From Mucilaginibacter sp. (lineage in GTDB: Bacteria; Bacteroidota; Bacteroidia; Sphingobacteriales; Sphingobacteriaceae), in the NCBI RefSeq assembly GCF_028288185.1, contig NZ_JAQBOF010000011.1:1-64000 (forward strand): 64,000 nucleotides of DNA. Direction: 5' to 3'. Below are positions 26,342-34,322 of this stretch, in pieces. The position numbers were made by a program, and so were the translations under genes. Below the pieces are notes generated by a model that was given only the letters and a program-made list of their open reading frames with translations, ran no database searches and was not told where the DNA came from. The number at the start of each line of letters is the position of its first letter. Positions within the stretch are counted from its first letter, which is position 1.

Positions 26342-26707
26342 ATGTCTAAAAAAATATTAATTGTGGACGATAACGCGTTTATAATAGAGGTAATGACCTA
26401 TATTTTAAACAATAAAGGCTATGAAGTTATAGCATTATATAATGGTGAAGAAGTTTTAAGCCACATAAAAACTAATCATCCGGATTTGGTTATTTTAGAT
26501 ATGATATTGCCCGATGCGGATGGCCGTGAAATCTGTAAAGAGATTAAATGTAATTCTGAAACCCAACATCTGCCGATTATTATGTGTACAGCCAACGATA
26601 GTTTAGAATTACAGATAAATCAGCAACACTCACCCAATGATGTTTTATACAAACCATTTGATGTTGACGCTTTGGTTGATATGGTAGCGTTTCAATTAGC
26701 AGCTTAA
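26342..26707 (+). CDS. Single-domain response regulator
   Basis: 121 residues from ATG 26342 (MSKKILIVDDN); an ATG 12 codons upstream would add a non-family leader. It is only a receiver domain: acidic pocket D9/D10, phospho-acceptor D53 (LVILDMILPDADG), T in MCTAND and K in LYKPF. It probably passes phosphate or acts by protein contact, since no output domain is present. It is convergent with the LytTR gene, touching it tail to tail. Confidence 0.93.
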   Translation: MSKKILIVDDNAFIIEVMTYILNNKGYEVIALYNGEEVLSHIKTNHPDLVILDMILPDADGREICKEIKCNSETQHLPIIMCTANDSLELQINQQHSPNDVLYKPFDVDALVDMVAFQLAA

Positions 26708-27418
26708 TCAGGTAAGCTTGCCCGTCATTCGGGTAATAACATCTTTATAGCTATCGCTGAATGGTATCTCCACATCGGCTATCTTTATTCTTCCCTTTCG
26801 GATAGAATGCACATGCTCCAGGTTAACAATATATGATTTATGCACCCTGAAAAAATCATCAACAGGCAACTGGCTTTCTAACGATTTAATAGTAACCCTT
26901 GATATAAGTGCTTTTGACGCATTGGTTAGGTAAATTTTTACATAATCTTTCAACCCTTCTATGTAGGTAATATCATCATGGTTTACTTTAATGAGGTTAT
27001 AATCGGCATATAAGAAAATATATCTCCTTCGTTTTTCTGTTTCGGCCCCTGTATTACGCTTGCCTTGCTCAAATAAGGTTATAGCTTTATTACAAGCTTT
27101 TAAAAAGCGTTCAACAGCAACAGGTTTAAGTAAATAATCAACCACGTCCAGTTCAAAACCATCCAGCGCAAACTCGTCATAGGCGGTAACAAAAATGATG
27201 AGCGGTTTTTGGGTAAGGCTTTTTACAAACTGCAACCCGCTTATACCCGGCATTTGTATATCGCAAAATATAAGGTCTACCTGCTGCTCTTGTAATACCT
27301 GCATGGCTTGTGTTGCCGACCTGCAACTGGCCACCAACTCCAGGTTATCTACCATGCGAATATTATCCTCGAGGAGTTCAAGGGCAAGCGGTTCATCGTC
27401 TATTATTATACAGTTCAT
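26708..27418 (-). CDS. LytTR-family response regulator
   Basis: 236 residues: receiver domain (1-115) with D53 (LIFCDIQMPG), T and K (LLKPVAVERF), then a LytTR DNA-binding domain (about 135-235) with the typical IEGLKDYVKIYL and FFRVHKSYIVNL. It binds paired direct repeats. It diverges from its sensor kinase, and a GTCGC repeat pair lies in the shared upstream region (27468-27502), suggesting autoregulation. Confidence 0.95.
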   Translation of the reverse strand: MNCIIIDDEPLALELLEDNIRMVDNLELVASCRSATQAMQVLQEQQVDLIFCDIQMPGISGLQFVKSLTQKPLIIFVTAYDEFALDGFELDVVDYLLKPVAVERFLKACNKAITLFEQGKRNTGAETEKRRRYIFLYADYNLIKVNHDDITYIEGLKDYVKIYLTNASKALISRVTIKSLESQLPVDDFFRVHKSYIVNLEHVHSIRKGRIKIADVEIPFSDSYKDVITRMTGKLT

Positions 27419-27467
27419 ATAATGGTTTGTACAATAATACTAAGTTATTATCATAAAATAAGTCCGG

Positions 27468-27502
27468 TTTGTCGCAACAATATGGGCTTATGTCGCATAC
27501 AT
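27468..27502. promoter_or_regulatory. Predicted LytTR operator (divergent promoter)
   Basis: Two direct repeats, TTTGTCGCAACAAT (27468-27481) and TATGTCGCATACAT (27489-27502), have GTCGC cores exactly 21 bp apart, two helical turns, as expected for a LytTR dimer. They lie 50 bp upstream of the LytTR start and 36 bp upstream of the kinase start. A matching pair lies at 28592-28626. Confidence 0.7.
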
Positions 27503-27537
27503 GTTACAGTGTGGTAAATTCTCATTTTATTTGTAGC

Positions 27538-28572
27538 ATGAAAAAACTGATTGATAATCGTTGGTTCTTATTGGCCATGCCATTTGTAATATGGTTTTTG
27601 CTACTAGTGCTGCCGTTTATAGCAACCTCAGATAATACCAGTTTTCCCGAAGGCGCCCATCACCATAGGTTTATAATCAATATTATAACAGCTAATTTTT
27701 TGCTTTTATGTGTTTTTTATTTGCATACCTATGCCGTATATCCGCTGCTTAATAAAAACGTAGTGTGGTATATAGTTGGGCTAGGCGTATTATTGGGCCT
27801 ATACTGGCTTTTCAGTCATCATCCACAGCATCCCGAAAGGCGCTTTCACCGCGGATTTGGCGGCCAGCCTTTTAATTTTATTCCCATCCTATCGCCATTG
27901 GTAGCCATTTTGTGTAGTATTTGTTACCGGGTGATAATAGACAACAGGGCGCGGCAGCAGCAGCTAAAAGAACGGGAGAATATACATCTGCAATCAGAGC
28001 TAACGTTTTTGCGTTCGCAAATAAGCCCGCATTTTATGTTCAACATACTGAATAACCTGGTAGCGCTGGCCCGCAAAAAATCAGATGATCTGGAACCGGC
28101 TATCATGAACCTATCGCAATTAATGCGTTATATGTTGTATGAAAGTGACGACAATCGTGTGTTTTTAAGCAAGGAGATAGAATATCTAAAAAGCTACATT
28201 AATCTGCAAATGCTGCGTTTTGGCAGCAGTGTGAAAGTAAATATTAATACAGATGGCGATGTGGATCTTTATACCATTGAACCGATGTTGCTGATCCCCT
28301 TTGTTGAAAACGCTTTTAAACATGGCACCGGCATGATAGATGAGCCGGTTATTAACATATCTATTGCAATTGATGCGGATACACGCTTGTTACATTTTAA
28401 GGTAGACAATGCCATTAGCCCCAATGACCAATCAAAAGACGGTAGCTCGGGTATTGGCATTAGCAATGTAAAAAGACGATTAGCCATTTTGTATCCGGAT
28501 AAACACGAGCTAAACATTGTTAATGAGGATAATACATTCAGCATCGAATTGAGTATTTACTTATCAAACTAA
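27538..28572 (+). CDS. LytS/YpdA-like sensor histidine kinase
   Basis: 344 residues from ATG 27538. An earlier TTG (27469) would run through the predicted operator and is unlikely. There are four membrane helices (about 10-28, 45-65, 75-92, 115-135), a His_kinase domain with H165 (QISPHFMFNILNNL), and an HATPase domain (PFVENAFKHG, GIGISNVKRRL). It is the partner of the divergent LytTR regulator. The signal is unknown; there is no periplasmic sensor domain of size. Confidence 0.94.
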   Translation: MKKLIDNRWFLLAMPFVIWFLLLVLPFIATSDNTSFPEGAHHHRFIINIITANFLLLCVFYLHTYAVYPLLNKNVVWYIVGLGVLLGLYWLFSHHPQHPERRFHRGFGGQPFNFIPILSPLVAILCSICYRVIIDNRARQQQLKERENIHLQSELTFLRSQISPHFMFNILNNLVALARKKSDDLEPAIMNLSQLMRYMLYESDDNRVFLSKEIEYLKSYINLQMLRFGSSVKVNINTDGDVDLYTIEPMLLIPFVENAFKHGTGMIDEPVINISIAIDADTRLLHFKVDNAISPNDQSKDGSSGIGISNVKRRLAILYPDKHELNIVNEDNTFSIELSIYLSN

Positions 28573-28591
28573 GGGTCCAAACACCAAAGTT

Positions 28592-28626
28592 CTGGTCGCT
28601 GCAATGCGTAAATTTGTCGCTACAAT
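28592..28626 (+). promoter_or_regulatory. Predicted LytTR operator upstream of the receptor operon
   Basis: CTGGTCGCTGCAAT (28592-28605) and TTTGTCGCTACAAT (28613-28626) repeat the GTCGC core exactly 21 bp apart, as at 27468-27502. They lie about 100 bp upstream of the CBM9-like gene, placing that operon under the adjacent LytTR regulator. Confidence 0.7.
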
Positions 28627-28721
28627 CAACGGGGTGGTATACTTTATTTCTTACTTTACTCATCAATTATTAACCTTGTTCGTGCCCAGTTAAATCGGGC
28701 TATATTTTAAATAACTAATTA

Positions 28722-29543
28722 ATGAAAAAACTTATCCCCTTAACAAGTTTGCTCCTGCTGGCCGGCACTACATTATTTGCACAAGTTGCTGCTCCTAAAA
28801 AATTAAAGGATATACAGCTTGGTAATATGCTAGCACCATCGCCTATAAAAATTGATGGCAAGCTTAACGAGTGGAATGACAATTTTCAAGCATATAACAA
28901 GAACACCCGTGTCACCTATATAATGGCCAACGATGCCAAAAATATTTACCTGGTTGTAAAATCAACCGACTTTACAACAACGGCAAAGATCATTGCTGGT
29001 GGTGTTGATCTGACTATTAACACAGACGGTAAGAAGAAAGAGAAAGATGCCTATAGTGTTACCTTCCCGGTAATAGAAAATCCGCAGAGGCTTGCCGGCG
29101 GGTTTGGAAACCGGTTTGAAAACCGCAACGCGGGCGTAGATACCGAAATGATGCGGGCCATTCATCAACGTACTATTATAGCTGCTAAAGAAATTAAAGT
29201 TTTAGGCTTCAAAAACATAACCGATACCCTTATATCTATATATAACGAATATAATATAAGGGCTGCTATAGGTTTTGAGGACTCTGGCGCTATAATGTTA
29301 GAAATGGCCATACCTCTTAAATTGCTAGGGCTTACTACGGATAACGCCAAAGAAATGACTTACAATATTAAATTGAATGGATTTCAGATAAATGGTGGCA
29401 ATGGTCGTGGTCCGGGTGGCGGCGGCCCTCCAGCGGGCGGCGGTGGTGGCCCCGGCGGTCCGGGTGGCAGAAACGCTATAGACTTTTTGGACCTGATAAG
29501 CCCCAGCGACTTTTGGGGGAAATATACTTTAGCTAAAAAATGA
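28722..29543 (+). CDS. Secreted CBM9-like domain protein with Gly-rich linker
   Basis: 273 residues: signal peptide (KKLIPLTSLLLLAGTTLFAQ), then a region (about 35-230) starting IKIDGKLNEWND, a pattern seen in CBM9-like/DOMON-type domains, then a glycine/proline-rich stretch (about 228-250), and a short tail (DFLDLISPSDFWGKY). Its exact ligand is unknown. The stop overlaps the first possible start of the TonB-receptor-like gene, and a predicted LytTR operator lies upstream. Confidence 0.8.
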   Translation: MKKLIPLTSLLLLAGTTLFAQVAAPKKLKDIQLGNMLAPSPIKIDGKLNEWNDNFQAYNKNTRVTYIMANDAKNIYLVVKSTDFTTTAKIIAGGVDLTINTDGKKKEKDAYSVTFPVIENPQRLAGGFGNRFENRNAGVDTEMMRAIHQRTIIAAKEIKVLGFKNITDTLISIYNEYNIRAAIGFEDSGAIMLEMAIPLKLLGLTTDNAKEMTYNIKLNGFQINGGNGRGPGGGGPPAGGGGGPGGPGGRNAIDFLDLISPSDFWGKYTLAKK

Positions 29544-29572
29544 AATCCTATTACCTATTTATAACTCCCAAC

Positions 29573-32521
29573 ATGAAAAAATTATACATCATAGCCGGTC
29601 TGGTATTATTATCAGTTCAACTGTTTGCCCAAAGGGAAGACAGGCAAGACAGGATGCCACAAACGCAACAGCGGCCAACAACCACGGTGCTACCTCCCTT
29701 GGCAAAAAGAGATGTAAGCGGGATTATTAAAGACGAAAGCGGCCAAACCGTAATTGGAGCATTAGTAACCTTAAAATCAAAAACAGATACAATAAGCGGA
29801 GCAACCAATGCGGATGGCATATTTATTTTTAAAGGTGTGAAACAAAACACGTTTAACATTACGGTTAAAAATTTGGGGTCGAAACCTTTTGTGCAGAAAT
29901 ATGCATTCAGCGATACTAAAAAGAATGTTGTTTTGGATCCTATTACACTTAAAAACGATTCAAAACAATTGGATGCCGTTACAATTAACGGTACCCCGAG
30001 TGTGGTTTATAAAGAAGATACGGTAGAATATCGCGCAAGCGATTATAAAGTGCGTGCAAACGCTACTGTAGATGAGTTGCTGAAAAAAATGGAGGGAATG
30101 GAAGTTGGCACAGACGGATCATTAACCCACCAGGGGCAGGAGGTTACGCGGGCTAAACTAAATGGTAAAGAGTATGCAGGCGGTAGTGTAGCACAGGCCA
30201 TACAAAATCTGCCTGCTGATATTGTTGAAAAAATACAAATTGTAGACGACTACGGCGACCAGGCCGCACGAACCGGTGTTAAAGACGGCGACCCGCAAAA
30301 GATATTAAACATTACTACAAAAGCCGATAGATCTGTAGGTACAACAGGCCGCGTAACAGGCCAATATGGTAGCGCCGGGCGTTATAATGGCCAGCTTTTT
30401 CTGCAACGCATTAATGCTAATCAACAATTGGGCGTAATTGGTAATTTAAGGAACACGGTACTGGGCGTATCATCAAACGGTTTACAGGGCGGCGCAACCA
30501 ATGATGGCGGCGGCGGATCTGGCGTTGGAACGAACGCCAGAGGTGGCGGTGGCGGCAGCAGTGGCCCTAGCGGTGGTACAACCCACTCAGGCTCGCCATC
30601 GTTTAACTATCGTGACCAATGGACTAAAAACATACAGGTAATTGGTAGCTACGCTTATAATTTCAGAAACAATAATGCGCTTAACGATAGCTATGGTAAG
30701 AATTATATTACCAACGGTACCTTTATGAATAATAGTACCTCAGAAAATGACAGCAAATCGCACAATTTGCGTTTTGAGATGGACATTAACCTGGATAGCG
30801 CTAATTATTTGCAGATAACACCAAGTTATAGCTATAGTAATTCATCGTCTATGAACAAGTCATTCAGTGACGCGATAAATAATTATCCGGCAACAGCCAA
30901 AGATACGGCAAAGTTTGAGCACAGAGTCGATAACGGAACCAACTCTTCGGTCAATTCAAGCAGTACTTATGGCTTAACTGCGTTTTATCTGCATTTGTTT
31001 AAAAAGCCAAAACGTAATTTCTCATTTCAGATAGATTATAACGAGTCGCGCTCAAACGCAAATAGCGAACAAAACACTCATTACAATTATTTTGCAGATG
31101 CGACTTTAGACATACCATTACCAAAACTTGACTCCATAGCACATAATGTTACAACCCGTACCAACCAAACCAAAAGTTTGCAGGCTACAATTACTTATGT
31201 AGAACCGTTAAGTACAAAATCGTTATTAGAGTTTAGTGCAAATTGGAGCCACAGATACAATAGCGCCAACTCGTTGGTATCGGTTTACGATACGTTGACT
31301 AACGTTCTAAGGCTGGCTCCTCAGTACAGTAGTATCTATGATTACACAGTAACAGAGGCTCGCGGTACCATTGATTACCGTTATGTGGGTACTAAGGTTA
31401 ATATATCTTTAGGAGCATCAGCGGTGCCATTTAATTTGGATGGTACTAAACTAAATGCTGCTGTGGGTTCAAATGCGTCAACATCAATTAATAATTTCAG
31501 ATTTATACCTGCTTTTCGTTTTTCTTATTCATGGTCGCGTACAGAAAGATTTACCTTGAATTATAGTGGAAGGAACCAGGAGCCAAGCTTTACCGAGATA
31601 CAGCCATTTACAGATATATCAAATCCGGGACATGTCATTGTGGGTAATCCAAACCTTAAACCATCCTTCACCAACTCGCTTAATGCACAGTACAATAACT
31701 ATTTCGCAAACTCAAAATTCAATGTGTCATTTGGTGTTATTGCAAGCCAGGTAGATAATGCCATCGTTCAAAACAATAATACACCAACTGTAAACGGCCG
31801 TAAAATAACCGAAACTGAATATCGTAATATTGGCGGTACCCAATCTGTAGTTGGCAGATATTCTATCTCAAAACAATCAGAAAATCGGGCGATAAATCTG
31901 GCGTTGAACGGAAACGTAACTTATTCGTTCTCGCCGCAAATGCGCAGTAACCTGGTATATCATCAAACTACGTGGAGACTTGATGAACGTTTTGGACCAC
32001 GTATAACCCCTTCAGAAGATTTCGAGATCAATCCATATATTGGCTATGATATAGCACGCTATTTCACTTCGCTGCCCGATATACCAGATCCGGGCCTGAA
32101 CAAGACATTGGCAAGCACTGGTTTAACCAATGCTGCAACCCAATTAGAAACCTCTTCACTGGGCTTGCAAGGCCGCATGTATTTTTTTAAAACCTGGCAG
32201 ATAAACTATGATGCTACTAAAAGATTTATTAGTGGTATAAGCGGCGGTAACACTACGCCTTTAATTATCAATGCGGGTTTTGAAAAAGAGTTTCTGGCCA
32301 AAAAAAACCTGGTGTTTACCTTTAATGTTTATGACTTGCTGCACCAAAACAACTATTTGCAGAAAGTAGTAACCGGAACGGGCGAAACCAATACCATATC
32401 AAACACATTAAGCCGTTACTTTATGGTAGGCCTACGTCTTAACCTGCAAAAATGGAGCGGTACACCGCAACGTAATGGCCGCAACATGAACCGTCGTGGC
32501 GATGGTAGTTTTATTTATTAA
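29573..32521 (+). CDS. TonB-dependent-receptor-like outer-membrane protein
   Basis: 982 residues from ATG 29573, which begins a proper signal peptide (MKKLYIIAGLVLLSVQLFAQ); an ATG at 29540 overlaps the previous stop but precedes the signal. A CarboxypepD_reg domain (about 50-135) and a plug-like domain (about 150-265) are followed by a glycine-rich insert (about 310-345). The remaining ~640 residues form an OMP_b-brl_3 beta-barrel with many alternating strands. No SusD partner is present, so this is not a classic PUL pair. The substrate is unknown. It is cotranscribed with the CBM9-like gene. Confidence 0.92.
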   Translation: MKKLYIIAGLVLLSVQLFAQREDRQDRMPQTQQRPTTTVLPPLAKRDVSGIIKDESGQTVIGALVTLKSKTDTISGATNADGIFIFKGVKQNTFNITVKNLGSKPFVQKYAFSDTKKNVVLDPITLKNDSKQLDAVTINGTPSVVYKEDTVEYRASDYKVRANATVDELLKKMEGMEVGTDGSLTHQGQEVTRAKLNGKEYAGGSVAQAIQNLPADIVEKIQIVDDYGDQAARTGVKDGDPQKILNITTKADRSVGTTGRVTGQYGSAGRYNGQLFLQRINANQQLGVIGNLRNTVLGVSSNGLQGGATNDGGGGSGVGTNARGGGGGSSGPSGGTTHSGSPSFNYRDQWTKNIQVIGSYAYNFRNNNALNDSYGKNYITNGTFMNNSTSENDSKSHNLRFEMDINLDSANYLQITPSYSYSNSSSMNKSFSDAINNYPATAKDTAKFEHRVDNGTNSSVNSSSTYGLTAFYLHLFKKPKRNFSFQIDYNESRSNANSEQNTHYNYFADATLDIPLPKLDSIAHNVTTRTNQTKSLQATITYVEPLSTKSLLEFSANWSHRYNSANSLVSVYDTLTNVLRLAPQYSSIYDYTVTEARGTIDYRYVGTKVNISLGASAVPFNLDGTKLNAAVGSNASTSINNFRFIPAFRFSYSWSRTERFTLNYSGRNQEPSFTEIQPFTDISNPGHVIVGNPNLKPSFTNSLNAQYNNYFANSKFNVSFGVIASQVDNAIVQNNNTPTVNGRKITETEYRNIGGTQSVVGRYSISKQSENRAINLALNGNVTYSFSPQMRSNLVYHQTTWRLDERFGPRITPSEDFEINPYIGYDIARYFTSLPDIPDPGLNKTLASTGLTNAATQLETSSLGLQGRMYFFKTWQINYDATKRFISGISGGNTTPLIINAGFEKEFLAKKNLVFTFNVYDLLHQNNYLQKVVTGTGETNTISNTLSRYFMVGLRLNLQKWSGTPQRNGRNMNRRGDGSFIY

Positions 32522-32540
32522 GATAATTAACCCTTACATA

Positions 32541-32574
32541 ACAAAAAACGACGGGTTTGAGCCATCGTTTTTTG
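32541..32574 (+). terminator. Terminator of the receptor operon
   Basis: ACAAAAAACGAcGG / CCaTCGTTTTTTGT stem (one mismatch) around TTTGAG, 20 bp after the receptor stop, ending in a T-rich arm. Confidence 0.8.
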
Positions 32575-32644
32575 TTTAATATGATAATTTAATTACACCG
32601 ATTTATCAATCGGCAACGTAGATAAGAGTATAAGCAATTATGGC

Positions 32645-33295
32645 TTAGGTTAGCTCTTTCATTAACTTATCAAAAGCTTCTTTAAGCTCGGCCAGTTCCT
32701 GTTCTACTTTTGCCAGGCGTGTTTCTAAACCACTATCTGCACGACCGGATGGCTGATCGTCATAATCATCATCGCTTATTTCGGGTACGCCGGCCAGCAA
32801 ATGCGCGTAACGCGCTTCTTTTTGTCCGGGGCGTTTGGGTAGTTGTACCAGGTAGGGCATATCGCCACCAGCCAATTTATCTAATACTTCCTGTACCTCT
32901 TCTATCGAGTCAAACTCATACAACCTGCCCGAGTTGGTATTTAATTCGCCCGGTGTTTGTGGCCCGCGCAACATCAGCAGGCACATTATAGCCAGCTCTG
33001 ACGGTATCAATGGGAACACAATGGCAAAATTATGCTTGTATTTTACTGATCGTATAGAACCTCCCGTTGCTGTCGATATCAACCCGCGTCTTTTTAAGGT
33101 GTTTAATGCCTGCATTACTGTTTCATCATCAAACTGTACCACCGGCTTGCGCGATGTTTTTTGATTACATGCGGCCGCAAGGCCATTAAGTGTCATAGGA
33201 TAATAATCGGGCGTGGCTTTACATTTTTCCATCAATGAGCCTAAAACGCGTAGTTCGGCAGCATCTAGTATGGGCAGGGCTTGTGGAGTATCCAT
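32645..33295 (-). CDS. YceH-family (DUF480) protein
   Basis: 216 residues. Two winged-helix-like repeats are visible (ELRVLGSLMEKCKATPDYYPMTLN and ELAIMCLLMLRGPQTPGEL), the diagnostic DUF480/YceH pattern. They are followed by an acidic linker and a C-terminal coiled coil (LAKVEQELAELKEAFDKLM). The cellular role is unknown. It lies 79 bp from the upstream GreA-like gene on the same strand. Confidence 0.95.
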   Translation of the reverse strand: MDTPQALPILDAAELRVLGSLMEKCKATPDYYPMTLNGLAAACNQKTSRKPVVQFDDETVMQALNTLKRRGLISTATGGSIRSVKYKHNFAIVFPLIPSELAIMCLLMLRGPQTPGELNTNSGRLYEFDSIEEVQEVLDKLAGGDMPYLVQLPKRPGQKEARYAHLLAGVPEISDDDYDDQPSGRADSGLETRLAKVEQELAELKEAFDKLMKELT

Positions 33296-33374
33296 TTGTA
33301 ATACGATTGGTTTTTATTGGTTGATAAAGAAACGAGATTAATATCAATTACCAAATCTTTTATTGACGGATAGC

Positions 33375-33827
33375 TTATAAAATGCTATCTATCTTATAAG
33401 TCGTGCCATTCAGCTCAAAAATATCGCCAATTTTAAGCCCTTTCATTTTAAAACCAATGGGCGATGCCGGTGAAATAGCAAAGTAAGCTTTATCATTAAC
33501 CGTTAAGGTGCCGGCGCTTATCGCAATATAAAAATTGCCATTATTGGTAATTACCACGCTGCCGGTTTCAACCAACTTTATTGTGGGTTGGGTTGTAATT
33601 GAGTTTAATGCGATTTTAAGTTTGTTAGCCTCTGTTAACTGGGCCATGTTGCGGTTAGTTTCCTGTTGGGCCATTTCGCGCCCGGTTTCGTACTTATCGC
33701 CGGCGCTGCTTTTGGTGTCGTCTTTTGATGCTTGTTGCGCTTCTTTTATTCCCAGTTCGGCAGCATCCATGCGCTGCTGCACATAATCAAGGCATTGTTG
33801 GTATAGTGTTTCTTTTAGGTGTCTCAC
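33375..33827 (-). CDS. GreA/GreB-like small protein
   Basis: 150 residues using the GTG start at 33827 (VRHLKETLYQQ...); an ATG 14 codons upstream adds a non-family leader. An N-terminal coiled coil has SSAGDKYETGREMAQQE, and a C-terminal domain contains VITNNGNFYIAISAG and ISPASPIGFKMKGLKIGD. This family in Bacteroidetes is often mislabelled as 3-oxoacyl-ACP synthase; the shape resembles the Gre-factor coiled coil plus FKBP-like C domain. An RNA polymerase secondary-channel role is inferred, not shown. Confidence 0.75.
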   Translation of the reverse strand: MRHLKETLYQQCLDYVQQRMDAAELGIKEAQQASKDDTKSSAGDKYETGREMAQQETNRNMAQLTEANKLKIALNSITTQPTIKLVETGSVVITNNGNFYIAISAGTLTVNDKAYFAISPASPIGFKMKGLKIGDIFELNGTTYKIDSIL

Positions 33828-34044
33828 GCAGTAAATGTAAAAATTAAGGCGAAATAAAAGTCCCCGCACACTCGCTGTTTGGGGACTTTCAACCTAAACC
33901 TTATCACATTGTAAGCAGAGCTTACAGATAATATCACAAAGAACGTAAAATTTTATGAAACAGTTGTCTATACATGAAAGTTTTTTTTCAGATAGTGTTA
34001 TTGTTACAATAAGATATCTATTTACATAAAACAGACTATCCTTA

Positions 34045-34076
34045 TTTGGATTTAATTTAAATAAGATATACATTTG
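34045..34076 (+). promoter_or_regulatory. Promoter of feoAB
   Basis: TTTG (34045-34048), a 20-nt spacer and TACATTTG (34069-34076) match the Bacteroidetes -33/-7 consensus. The feoA ATG follows 20 nt later. Confidence 0.75.
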
Positions 34077-34095
34077 CTCAGTTAACGTATAATAT

Positions 34096-34311
34096 ATGAG
34101 GCTTTCGCAACTTGAAGTAGGAGAAAAAGGTATCGTAAAGGAATTTACCGATCTGGAAATGTCGGTTAAATTAATGGAGATGGGATGCTTACCTGGCGAA
34201 GAAATAAGAGTTGATCGTATTGCTCCGCTTGGCGACCCGATTGCCATAAACGTATCGGGATACCAGTTGAGTTTACGTAAACGCGAAGCATCAACCATAA
34301 TTTTGCACTAG
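34096..34311 (+). CDS. feoA: Ferrous iron transport protein A
   Basis: 71 residues, the size of a stand-alone FeoA SH3-like domain: LSQLEVGEKGIVKEF, LMEMGCLPGEEIRVDRIAPLGDPIAINV and YQLSLRKREAS. It binds and supports FeoB in Fe(II) uptake at the inner membrane. It is located 11 bp before feoB, downstream of a clear promoter. I see no convincing Fur box by eye. Confidence 0.96.
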   Translation: MRLSQLEVGEKGIVKEFTDLEMSVKLMEMGCLPGEEIRVDRIAPLGDPIAINVSGYQLSLRKREASTIILH

Positions 34312-34322
34312 TTTTTATTTAA

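Noticed and set aside
29401..29470. GC-rich stretch as a possible foreign insert
   Set aside because: It is simply a glycine/proline codon run forming a linker inside the CBM9-like protein.
33894..34298. Minus-strand frame antisense to feoA
   Set aside because: It is the mirror of the clear feoA coding frame and promoter, with no recognisable protein pattern.
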